Assembly: GCA_964556705.1 (NCBI GenBank) | Contig: CAZKXX010000023.1 | Span: 1-41,752 of the forward strand | DNA: 41,752 nt | Direction of reading: 5' to 3' | DNA from: CAZKXX01 sp964556705 | GTDB taxonomy: Bacteria; Acidobacteriota; Terriglobia; UBA7540 | Part shown: positions 1 to 9,151 of the stretch, piece after piece | Layout of the letters: the number at the start of each line of letters is the position of its first letter | Position numbering within the stretch: the stretch's first letter is position 1 | Notes under the pieces: generated by a model | What the model was told of the DNA's origin: nothing | Seen by the model: the letters and a program-made list of their open reading frames with translations, nothing else | The model's database searches: none | Program-made: the position numbers and the translations under genes

Positions 1-988
1 TCTTCTCCAGCCCGTAGTGGTCTTCCTCGAGGACCTGCTCGGCCCGGCGGATGTCGCGAATCTCCTTCGTCTTCTTTTTCCAGGGGACGGCGAGAAGCCA
101 GTCGAGATAATTCCGTGAGACTGTGGACTCGGCGGACATGGGCGGCATCATTTCCAGCCGCTTCAGTTCCTGCTGCGCCTTTTCATAGGCGTCCTTCGTC
201 ATGCCGGCGGATTCGATTTTTTTCTTGAGCTCGTCAATCTCGCTCTTTTCGTTCCGGCCCAGCTCTTTCTGGATCGCCTTGATTTTCTCGTTCAGGTAGT
301 ACTCGCGCTGGGCGCGTTCCATCTGGCGCTTGACGCGGCCCTGGATGGCGCGGTCCACGTTGAGCTTTTCGATTTCGATGTCAAGGATGTCCGCGAGGCG
401 CGTCAGGCGGTCCACGGGGTCGAAGATTTCGAGCAGTTCCTGCTTCTCCTCGATCGAGACGTTGAGGTTGGCGGCCACGGTGTCGGTAAACTTTCCGATC
501 TCCTCCACCTTGACGGCGGCGATCATTGTCTCGTAGTTGAGGCTCTGTGAAAGCTTGACGTACTGCTCGAAGAGCGAGGTCACGCGCTGGACAAGCTGCT
601 CGAGGCTGGGCGTGGAAACGGGCCGGTACTGCGAAGTCTTCGCCGTCACGCGGAAGTAACCTTCCTCGTTCGAAATCTTGAGGATGCGGCCGCGCTCGAT
701 GCCCTCGACGAGAACTTTGATGTTGCCGTCGGGGAGCTTGAGGCTCTGGACGATGTTCGAGACCGTCCCCACCTGATAAATTTCGTTCGGCTTCGGCTCA
801 TCCACGGCCGCGTCGTGCTGCGTGGCGAGGAAGATCTTCTTGTCGCCCGCCAGCGCGTCTTCGAGCGCGCGAATGGAACTCTCGCGCCCCACCACGAAGG
901 GCGTCATCATATAGGGGAAGATGACGACGTCCCGGATAGGCATCATGGGCAGCACGCGCGTATCGCTTTTTTCTCGTCCCGAAAACAT
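1..988 (-). CDS. lon: ATP-dependent protease Lon, N-terminal part (cut by window edge)
   Basis: Translating the minus strand from an ATG at 988 gives an open frame to the window edge, about 329 residues, beginning MFSGREKSDTRVLPMMPIRD and continuing with VVIFPYMMTPFVVGRE. This is the Lon substrate-binding (LAN/PUA-like) domain, followed by the helical linker with the typical stretch around REYYLNEKIKAIQKELG. The AAA+ and Ser-Lys protease domains lie outside the window. A GGGAG ribosome-binding site stands 5 bases before the ATG. Lon degrades misfolded and regulatory proteins in the cytoplasm. It is the last visible gene of the tig-clpP-clpX-lon operon, 11 bases after clpX, so it is probably co-transcribed from the promoter upstream of tig. 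Identity is secure; only the 3' end is missing. Confidence 0.95.
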   Translation of the reverse strand, partial: MFSGREKSDTRVLPMMPIRDVVIFPYMMTPFVVGRESSIRALEDALAGDKKIFLATQHDAAVDEPKPNEIYQVGTVSNIVQSLKLPDGNIKVLVEGIERGRILKISNEEGYFRVTAKTSQYRPVSTPSLEQLVQRVTSLFEQYVKLSQSLNYETMIAAVKVEEIGKFTDTVAANLNVSIEEKQELLEIFDPVDRLTRLADILDIEIEKLNVDRAIQGRVKRQMERAQREYYLNEKIKAIQKELGRNEKSEIDELKKKIESAGMTKDAYEKAQQELKRLEMMPPMSAESTVSRNYLDWLLAVPWKKKTKEIRDIRRAEQVLEEDHYGLEK

Positions 989-999
989 GAAAACTCCCT

Positions 1000-2268
<1,269 letters not shown>

Positions 2269-2283
2269 GGTTGGCTCCCAGAC

Positions 2284-2871
2284 TTACCTGGCCTTCGTAA
2301 TGATTTCGTCAATAATGCCGTATTCGCGCGCCTGCTGCGCGCTCATCCAGAAATCGCGCTCTACATCGCGCTCGATCTTCTCCAGCGGCTGACCCGTGTG
2401 CCGCGCCATGATCTCGTTCAGGCTGGCGCGGATCCTCAGGATCTCCCGGGCGTGAATATCAATGTCGGTGGCCTGTCCGGAAAGGCCGCCAATCGTGGGC
2501 TGGTGAATCAGAATCCGGGAATTGGGCAGCGCGAACCTCTTGCCCGGAGTTCCCGCCGCAAGCAGCAGCGCCGAAATGCTGGCAGCCTGACCGATGCAAA
2601 TAGTGGCCACATCCGGTTTGATGAACTGCATGGTGTCATAGATGGCCATGCCGGCCGTCACCACTCCGCCAGGGGAATTGACGTAAAGCGAGACATCTTT
2701 CTCCGGGTCCTCCGCTGCCAGGAAGAGCAGTTGGGCGGTTACCAGGTTGGCGACGTTGTCGTCAATCGGCGTTCCGATGAAGATGATGTTGTCCCGCAGG
2801 AGGCGCGAGTAGATGTCATAGGCGCGTTCGCCCCGGTTGGTCTGCTCCACGACCATCGGGATCAGCGTCAT
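2284..2871 (-). CDS. clpP: ATP-dependent Clp protease proteolytic subunit ClpP
   Basis: With the start at 2871 the product is 195 residues and begins MTLIPMVVEQTNRGERAYDI, matching propeptide-less ClpP proteins such as that of Bacillus subtilis. The catalytic triad is visible as Ser98 (GQAAS), His123 (ILIHQP) and Asp173 (ERDFW). An upstream in-frame ATG at 2895 overlaps the tig stop codon (ATGA) and would add 8 residues. The purine-rich stretch AGAAGGGAAAGAGA in front of 2871 and family comparison favour the shorter form, although the overlap could permit translational coupling. ClpP forms the tetradecameric serine protease used by ClpX, encoded immediately downstream. Confidence 0.97.
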   Translation of the reverse strand: MTLIPMVVEQTNRGERAYDIYSRLLRDNIIFIGTPIDDNVANLVTAQLLFLAAEDPEKDVSLYVNSPGGVVTAGMAIYDTMQFIKPDVATICIGQAASISALLLAAGTPGKRFALPNSRILIHQPTIGGLSGQATDIDIHAREILRIRASLNEIMARHTGQPLEKIERDVERDFWMSAQQAREYGIIDEIITKAR

Positions 2872-2891
2872 GGCTTCTCTTTCCCTTCTCG

Positions 2892-4208
2892 TCATGGCTT
2901 GGGCTGGGCTTCCGCCTGTGTCTCGTCGGGCCCCTTCTCACTTTTCCGTATGATTTTGGCGTTGCGGTAGATGAGTTCCAGCGCTTTCTGGTTGCGGCGA
3001 GTAGACTTTATCCTATCCAACATCCCGTTTTCTGTCAAGCGGGTCTTGAGGACCGCCGGGGGCTCCTGCCGCTCTGACGCCATTTCGCGGACCATTTCGT
3101 CAAGTTCCTCTTCCCGGACTTCCAGTCCCTCGGCTTCGGAAACCTTGGAAAGTATCAGCGACCCCCGAACATCCTTTTCGGCATCCGGACGCGCGTCCTC
3201 TCGGATTTTCCCCCAATCGAGCGGGGTGGTCCTTGGATCGATGCCCTGGGCGACAAGCTGGGTGACGACCGATTCGATCTTGCGGTCGAGCTGAGCTTCG
3301 ACCAGAGCTTCGGGAACGGCAAAATCATGCGCCGCGATCAGCTGGTCGAGCAGCTTGCGCATCGAAGTGTTCTGCGTCTGGCGCTCGCTCCTTTTCTCGA
3401 GGTCCTGGCGAATCTTGGCCTTTAATTCCTCCAGTGTTGAAAATTCACTGACCGTCTTGGCCAGTTCGTCGTCCAAGGCCGGCACCACCTTCCTTTTGAT
3501 GCTCTGGACCTCGACGTGGTACCGATAGGTCTTGCCCGCCATCTTTTTCTGAGGGAAGTCATCCGGATAGGTGGCTTCAAACTCGCGAACTTCGCCTGGA
3601 CGCGCGCCGCGGAGGTTTTCCGTGAAGGCCGCGACGGTTCCTTTCGCACCCACGTGGACCACGGCCTCACGGCTTTCCACCGGCTCGCTCTTCGTGTCCT
3701 CGACGTTCCGCCCCTGGTAGCGGACATAGACGAAGTCTTCGTCGGCGGCCGGGCGGTCGGAGACGTCCTCGAAGGTCGCGGCGCGCTCCCGGACCTCATC
3801 GAGAGCCCGCTGCACGGCCTCCTCGGAAACGGAGGCTGCCTCTTCCTCGACCTCAAGGCCCCTGTAATCTTTCAGTTCGAAGTCCGGCAACACCTCGAAA
3901 GTCGCCCGGCAGGTCAGCGGCTGCTCGTCTTCGAATTTCAGGTCCTCGAAGCGGGGTTGGCCGACAACCGAAAGGTTCTGTTCCTTGATCGCCGTATCGA
4001 AGAACTTTGGCACCAGTGACTGGATCACTTCCTTGCGGATGTCGTTCCGGAAATGCTGGCGAATCAACGAGGCGCGGGCATGCCCGGGGCGGAATCCCGG
4101 GATGCGGGCCACGCGCCGGAATTCCTCCGTCACGCGATCCAATTCCTGACGGACAACCTCCGTGGGAATCTCGATGACCAGCTCTTTCTTGCAGGTAGCG
4201 GCTTCCAC
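2892..4208 (-). CDS. tig: Trigger factor, ribosome-associated chaperone / peptidyl-prolyl isomerase
   Basis: 438 residues with the trigger-factor layout: an N-terminal ribosome-binding domain with the signature loop IPGFRPGHAR (about 36-45), an FKBP-type PPIase domain around 155-245, and a long helical C-terminal chaperone domain ending in an acidic tail. It binds the ribosome exit tunnel and shields nascent chains. The start is a GTG at 4208 with GAGG 7 bases upstream; an in-frame stop at 4215-4217 rules out any longer form. It is the first gene of the tig-clpP-clpX-lon operon, about 120 bases downstream of a strong promoter. In the signature loop the usual Pro after GxR/K is replaced by Arg, a mild deviation. 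Confidence 0.96.
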   Translation of the reverse strand: MEAATCKKELVIEIPTEVVRQELDRVTEEFRRVARIPGFRPGHARASLIRQHFRNDIRKEVIQSLVPKFFDTAIKEQNLSVVGQPRFEDLKFEDEQPLTCRATFEVLPDFELKDYRGLEVEEEAASVSEEAVQRALDEVRERAATFEDVSDRPAADEDFVYVRYQGRNVEDTKSEPVESREAVVHVGAKGTVAAFTENLRGARPGEVREFEATYPDDFPQKKMAGKTYRYHVEVQSIKRKVVPALDDELAKTVSEFSTLEELKAKIRQDLEKRSERQTQNTSMRKLLDQLIAAHDFAVPEALVEAQLDRKIESVVTQLVAQGIDPRTTPLDWGKIREDARPDAEKDVRGSLILSKVSEAEGLEVREEELDEMVREMASERQEPPAVLKTRLTENGMLDRIKSTRRNQKALELIYRNAKIIRKSEKGPDETQAEAQPKP

Positions 4209-4337
4209 TGTGCCTCAGGGATGGGTTTCCAAGCGAGTCAAGGGGTGAAACGGCTTTTCCCAGCGCATTTTCAGAGGGAAACGCTCACCCAGGTTCGAAC
4301 CGGAGCATCTGCGGTCCTTCGGGGAGCCCGGAAAATG

Positions 4338-4365
4338 AGTATAGCACAGGGGGTTCCCCTGTCAA
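4338..4365 (-). promoter_or_regulatory. Sigma70-type promoter of tig-clpP-clpX-lon
   Basis: On the minus strand a perfect -35 TTGACA (4360-4365) is followed by a 16-base spacer and a near-consensus -10 TATACT (4338-4343). Transcription should begin near 4331, giving a leader of about 120 bases before the tig GTG. Prediction from sequence only. Confidence 0.75.
4346..4362. promoter_or_regulatory. Candidate operator: 17-bp inverted repeat in the tig promoter spacer
   Basis: The plus strand reads ACAGGGG GTT CCCCTGT, a perfect 7-bp inverted repeat with a 3-base centre. It fills the spacer between -10 and -35 and overlaps the -35 box, an ideal place for a dimeric repressor. It is neither the CIRCE (HrcA) nor the HAIR (HspR) element. 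No cognate regulator can be named from the window. Confidence 0.5.
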
Positions 4366-4424
4366 CGGACGTCGCTGGTCTGACCCGCGCGCTCTGCACG
4401 ACGGGCGGGGCTCAGGGGCCTCGA

Positions 4425-7400
4425 CTACTTGAATCGCTGTCGCCAGCGAAGTTCGAACCCCAGGATTCCGTTGTGGTCGCGGACGCCGACCATCGCGACG
4501 TTCTCGCTCAAGATCCATTCGAACTGAATAATCCGCTGCTGTGACGAAGAGGCCGTCGTCGTGACGTAGGTCAGCGTGAAGTCGCGCGTGACCTGTTGTT
4601 CCACAGTGATCCTTGCTCCTCCCGAAGGCCCCAAGGTTCCGACGTTAGGGTCCACCCGGATGCGGCTGATGCCGAAAATGCGCTGGATTCGTCCGGAGAC
4701 CCGGCTCGAAAGCGCCTCGGACAGCAGAGCACTCGCTCCGACCGTTTGAACAGTTTGTCCGGCCGCCGTGGTCCCGACGCCTTCCTGGCCCGGCACGTAG
4801 CCGAGCGCCAGGAGCGAAACCAGGTCGGCCGTCGGAAGCGGCGGATCCGAGCGGTAAGAAAGTCGCACTCGGTCCAGAGGCCCCGACATGTCAACCCAAA
4901 TGTCGTAGCGTTGCACGCGCGTGTGGACTTCGAGGTCGAGATACCGCTCCGTGCGGAACGGGTTGGTCATGTTGAGTTCGCCGCGCACAACCTCGTAACG
5001 GTTGCCTCGGAAGACCGTTTCGCCGCTTAGAAAGTTAATCGTACCCACCTCGACGGGGTTGGCCAGCGTCCCTTGGACGCGCAGGTCGACGTCGGCAACC
5101 AGGCGGCGGAGGTCGCCGCGTGTTTCCAGACGGACGGCTGGCGAGGCTCGCACCAGGACGTTCAGCCGGATCTTCTCTGCCAGCTGAGAGTCGACAGGTG
5201 CTGTCGGTTCAACTGATTGCCGGCCTGCCGCTTCGACCACTCGCAGAAGGCTGAAGTCCTCCGCCGCAAAAAGCTGACGAACGAAAAGTTCACCGCTGAG
5301 CTGCCCCTGTTCGGAAGTGCCGAGCAGACGGAGGTTGCCGTCGAGGACTGAGGTGAAGGGCGCAGGGTAGGGGACGCGGACTTCATCGAGCTCGAGCCGG
5401 CCGTCGAAGCGGGCAGGAGTCCCCAGGGAAATGTATCCGGCCACATCGACGCGTCCCCCGCCGCTCGTGCCACGAAGCGTTTTGATCGTCGCCCGCTCGC
5501 CTTCCAGCGTGATTTCTCCCCTCAGGTTCGTAAATCGCAGAGGCAGGTCCTCGTAGCCGAGGCTGAGGTTTTGGACCTGAACGGTCCCGAACAGCAGCGG
5601 TTGCGCCAGCGTGCCGCCGACGCGAAGGCGGAGGTCGGAGCGGCCCGACGCCCGCAACCCCGGGTCGAGAAGGGTGAGCAGCGTGGCGTCGGCTGTTCCC
5701 TGGGTTTCCAGGGCGAGTGCGGCGTTTTGCCCGGTTCGCAGCGAACCTTCCACGACCAGGTCGGTGGAGGGGCCACGCAGGCGAAAGCGTGAGACCGTCA
5801 GCGTGTCTTTGCGAAAGCGGAAGTCCACCGGCTCCTCGCTTTTCCACGCCAGCTCGGGGACGCCGGGTTCCGGACGGTCGCTCAGAGTTACGATATCCCG
5901 CTGTTCGGGCTCCGGTTGTGGAAACGCGATTTCGAGCCTCTCGGCCTGCGCCTGGACTTCGATGTCTTCCGGCCGCTTGAGCGGACCGCGCAGCGTGAGA
6001 GTACCCGAGAGACCGACCTGCGGATTGAATTTCGGCGTCATCAACAGACGCAGCCAGGGGTCGGCGCGGAGGCTCCGGTAGCGCCCGCTCAATTGGGCGG
6101 ACCAGTCGCCCGAAGTGAGAGCCGTTCCGGTGAAGTCCACCGTCCCGCCTTCGCCAAGGAAGTGGCCTTCGACGCGCAGCAAGTCTCCCTGCCAGTCGAG
6201 GCGCCCGCCGAGGAAGCCGAGGGGCGTCTCCCCTACGCGCGCTTCCGCAAGGTTCCATACGGCGAGCACGTGCGGCTTCTGGAACGTCCCGCCCGCCCGA
6301 AGCTCGAATCCGGCGCGCGCGTCGAGCGGTGGCCGGTCGGCTTTTCGCATCGCTTCCAGATGTTTCACTTCAGCAAGCGAAAAATCCTGCCCGTAAAGTT
6401 CCGCGGCAAACCCCTTTCCTCCGGGGTGGACCCGCGCGTAACCGCTCAGCCGCCCCGCGCCTTTGGCCAGTCGAATCTGCTCGATGTGCCATACCGACTC
6501 TTCCACACGCAGTGTCGCGGACAGCGAGTCGAAAGTCTCACCCTCAAACTCGCCTTGCTCGACACTCAGCTCTCCCGAGCCCGTGAGCTGGTCGAGCGGG
6601 CCGGCCAGGTTCAGGCGACCCGTCGCGACACCTGAGACCTTCTGCGAAACGGAAAGCGCCTCGCGCAGCCCGGCAACCTGGGTACGCTCGAGCTGCACGT
6701 TCACCTTGGCCGGGCCTTTTGGATCGACGCGGCCGCCCGCAAGGGAAACGGAGCCTGAGAAACGAACCCAACTGCTCGCGTGTTCGAGCACGCCGGAAGA
6801 TACGCTCATCTGGCCGGCCGACCCGCTGAGGTCGGCCCGCAGGCGGTCCCACTCCGACTCATGGAAGGCGAACGCGCCGGCTTCGACCCTGCCTGCATAT
6901 TCCGGCCGTTCGATTGAGCCGGAGAGTCTTCCGGCAAAGACGGCGGGCTCCCGAAGGACGACAGGAAGCGGGCGGGTGTCGGCCAGATATTCGACAAGAG
7001 GCCGCCATTCCTCGAATTCGGTCGTCCTCAGCCGGATCTCGAGTGAGGCGGCTCGCATTCCCAAAGTGCCCCGTGCGGTCAGCGTGGAATGCTCGGTGTG
7101 GAACGACCCCTCCTGGATCTGCAGCACGATTCCACGGTCGAACTCGGCCGTCCCGCGCGCCGTACCCTCGAGTGGGAAGAGGCCCGGCGCCGGCTGGGCG
7201 GGGGCCACGAAATTCACATTGAAGTCGGAACGCAAATCCGCGGTCCCCTGCCTCCATCGAGCGGTCGCCGTTCCGTGCAGCCGCGATGAGAAGCGGACCA
7301 TTCCGGGAAGGCGCGCTTCGTTCCCCAGGGAACGGAGCAACCCCTGGATGTGCATTCCCCGCACTTCCATGCGAAGGGAAGAGTCGCCGGCGGGCTCGGC

Positions 7401-8441
7401 GAGCGAAAGCTCTCCTGAGCCGCGCGCCTCGCCTCCCCAAGCGGAGACCACCGCGTTTGAAACCGTCAAGCGGTCGTCCGAAGCGCTGAACTCGCCGCTC
7501 ACGTCCATACGACCGGGGCTGAATTCGGGCCTGACGACAACCAGGTTCTGAACTTTCGCCTGCCCTTGCGCCTGGAACTTGCCCTCCCGGTATTCCATAT
7601 TTCCCTGAGAGTTGATGTGACCGCCTTGCACTTCGCCAAAGCCAAGAGAGCGGGCGAGCGCGGGGAGAGGGCCGGAGGCTGAATAGCTCGCTTCGACGGT
7701 CGAGGGATCTCCGGGATGAAGCGTCAGCGAAGCGTTCGTCGTCACCCCCGCGCAAGTCAGGGTAATGGGTGTTACGCGGACCGCCTTGTCGTCCAGTTCA
7801 AACCGCGCGTTCAGGTCGAGCGGCGGGAGCCGGCGTCCTTTGACCCGCAGGCGGGTGTTCTGCGAGACGATGTTCCCCGAATACAAGGCCGGCGCTTCCC
7901 GCCGGAACAGGATTCCGAGGCCGTCTCCCTCGACTTCCAGCGCAGTCCGTTGCTCGTTCCAGTAAAAATCTGTTTTCGCCAGCGTGACCTGTCCGATCGA
8001 GGCTTCGAACAGCGCGGCGAGCGAATCACCCGGAGCGATCACGGACTCCGGCGCGGGGAGATTGGAGGATTGATCGGCGCGCGTGTAGATGTGGATTTCC
8101 GCGCGGTCCCATTCGACGTGCCGAAGGCTGAGCTTGGCCCGCAACAGCGGACGCCCCCGGAACCGGGCCCGGAGTTTTCCCGTCGAAAGCAGGGGCGCTT
8201 CGTCCGCCTGCCGCCGCCCGTGGATGACGAGTCCCTGGACTGTCACTTCTAGGGAGAGCGGGCGGAAGCGGAGAGATTCGACGGTGACTTCGCCGCCGGT
8301 CCGCGCGCGAAGCTCGGCGATCAGACGCCGCTCGAGAAGCCCCTCGAACCAGTCCGTGTGCAGGAGGGCGAGTCCAAGGCCGGCGACCATCAGCAATACG
8401 CCCAGCGCGTAAAAAGCGAGTTTGAGACGGCGAAGGGTCAT
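4425..8441 (-). CDS. tamB: TamB-like translocation and assembly module / AsmA-family protein
   Basis: 1338 residues. A single N-terminal membrane anchor (about 8-28) is followed by an AsmA-like start and a very long beta-rich repetitive region. The C-terminal TamB (DUF490) domain covers roughly the last 350 residues and ends in aromatic/basic ELRWRQRFK. TamB proteins are inner-membrane-anchored beta-taco tubes crossing the periplasm. They act with an Omp85 partner in outer-membrane protein insertion and are implicated in phospholipid transport. The ATG overlaps the stop of the SurA-like gene by 4 bases (ATGA), so translation is probably coupled. Upstream lies the Omp85 gene, which completes a TamA/TamB-like pair. 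Length is close to that of the enterobacterial protein. The family call is secure; the precise cargo is unknown. Confidence 0.9.
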   Translation of the reverse strand: MTLRRLKLAFYALGVLLMVAGLGLALLHTDWFEGLLERRLIAELRARTGGEVTVESLRFRPLSLEVTVQGLVIHGRRQADEAPLLSTGKLRARFRGRPLLRAKLSLRHVEWDRAEIHIYTRADQSSNLPAPESVIAPGDSLAALFEASIGQVTLAKTDFYWNEQRTALEVEGDGLGILFRREAPALYSGNIVSQNTRLRVKGRRLPPLDLNARFELDDKAVRVTPITLTCAGVTTNASLTLHPGDPSTVEASYSASGPLPALARSLGFGEVQGGHINSQGNMEYREGKFQAQGQAKVQNLVVVRPEFSPGRMDVSGEFSASDDRLTVSNAVVSAWGGEARGSGELSLAEPAGDSSLRMEVRGMHIQGLLRSLGNEARLPGMVRFSSRLHGTATARWRQGTADLRSDFNVNFVAPAQPAPGLFPLEGTARGTAEFDRGIVLQIQEGSFHTEHSTLTARGTLGMRAASLEIRLRTTEFEEWRPLVEYLADTRPLPVVLREPAVFAGRLSGSIERPEYAGRVEAGAFAFHESEWDRLRADLSGSAGQMSVSSGVLEHASSWVRFSGSVSLAGGRVDPKGPAKVNVQLERTQVAGLREALSVSQKVSGVATGRLNLAGPLDQLTGSGELSVEQGEFEGETFDSLSATLRVEESVWHIEQIRLAKGAGRLSGYARVHPGGKGFAAELYGQDFSLAEVKHLEAMRKADRPPLDARAGFELRAGGTFQKPHVLAVWNLAEARVGETPLGFLGGRLDWQGDLLRVEGHFLGEGGTVDFTGTALTSGDWSAQLSGRYRSLRADPWLRLLMTPKFNPQVGLSGTLTLRGPLKRPEDIEVQAQAERLEIAFPQPEPEQRDIVTLSDRPEPGVPELAWKSEEPVDFRFRKDTLTVSRFRLRGPSTDLVVEGSLRTGQNAALALETQGTADATLLTLLDPGLRASGRSDLRLRVGGTLAQPLLFGTVQVQNLSLGYEDLPLRFTNLRGEITLEGERATIKTLRGTSGGGRVDVAGYISLGTPARFDGRLELDEVRVPYPAPFTSVLDGNLRLLGTSEQGQLSGELFVRQLFAAEDFSLLRVVEAAGRQSVEPTAPVDSQLAEKIRLNVLVRASPAVRLETRGDLRRLVADVDLRVQGTLANPVEVGTINFLSGETVFRGNRYEVVRGELNMTNPFRTERYLDLEVHTRVQRYDIWVDMSGPLDRVRLSYRSDPPLPTADLVSLLALGYVPGQEGVGTTAAGQTVQTVGASALLSEALSSRVSGRIQRIFGISRIRVDPNVGTLGPSGGARITVEQQVTRDFTLTYVTTTASSSQQRIIQFEWILSENVAMVGVRDHNGILGFELRWRQRFK

Positions 8442-9151
8442 CGGGCCTCACCCGCGGGGGCTTCGAGCGCCGCCGACTCGGCGTGAATCCGGACGCCGCG
8501 CGCGCCCCTCAATTCGGAGAGCCAGGTATCGAGCAGTTCGTCCACTTTCTCTTGGATGAGGATTTCCCGGATCTCGTCCTCAACTTTTTCCAACGGAGGA
8601 GGCGGGCCACTCGCGCGCTTCTCGAAGTCGGGGACGAAGACCTCGCGGTAATACCTTTCGACTTCGGGAACCTCCACCCACGCGGCGGGACGCAGTCTCC
8701 GCTCGATGACCTGCAGCGCGCGCTCCATCTCCGCCAGCCGGCGAACCACTTCCGCCTCGTTCAGCCCCACCACAGCCAGGGCCGACTCAAATTCCTCCCG
8801 GCTTTCGTAACGAGAGCGAGCGGCCCGGAACGTTTCTTCGGCGCGGGGGACGAAAACTTCGAGTTCGAGTCCTTCGGCCTCCGCCTCGTCGAGAAGCAGG
8901 CGCTGATCGATCAGCCGGTCGCGCGCGCGGGCCAGTTCGCCCGCAGGCGGACGAATCTTCGGATCGCGCCCGTCGAGGAGAAGCTCCAGGCGGTACTGGG
9001 TTTCGACGTCGCTCTCGGTGATGGCGCGGCTCTCCACGGAAGCCACCACGCGGTCCAGCGTCTGCGCCGCGGGGCTGGCGCCTGCCACGGCCCAGAAGGC
9101 GGCGAGGGCCGCGCTCAGAAGCTTTGGCCGATGCTCAGCGAATATTGCCAA
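8438..9151 (-). CDS. SurA-like periplasmic chaperone lacking a PPIase domain
   Basis: 237 residues. An N-terminal signal peptide (hydrophobic stretch about 11-28, AxA-type site near SPAAQ) precedes a SurA N-terminal-type helical domain. That domain starts with LDRVVASVESRAITESDVE and carries the typical pattern of RLIDQRLLLDEAEAEGLE. No parvulin/rotamase module follows, so it resembles the chaperone core only. The likely role is to hold unfolded outer-membrane proteins in the periplasm. The start is a TTG at 9151 with AGGAGA 8 bases upstream, both lying inside the 3' end of the Omp85 gene (37-base overlap). Its own stop overlaps the tamB ATG. The tight overlap on both sides argues for one functional unit. 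Confidence 0.8.
   Translation of the reverse strand: MAIFAEHRPKLLSAALAAFWAVAGASPAAQTLDRVVASVESRAITESDVETQYRLELLLDGRDPKIRPPAGELARARDRLIDQRLLLDEAEAEGLELEVFVPRAEETFRAARSRYESREEFESALAVVGLNEAEVVRRLAEMERALQVIERRLRPAAWVEVPEVERYYREVFVPDFEKRASGPPPPLEKVEDEIREILIQEKVDELLDTWLSELRGARGVRIHAESAALEAPAGEAR

Noticed and set aside
4289..4302. tRNA-like T-loop sequence GGTTCGAACC upstream of tig
   Set aside because: No anticodon arm or matching acceptor stem can be built on either strand; it lies in the tig leader.
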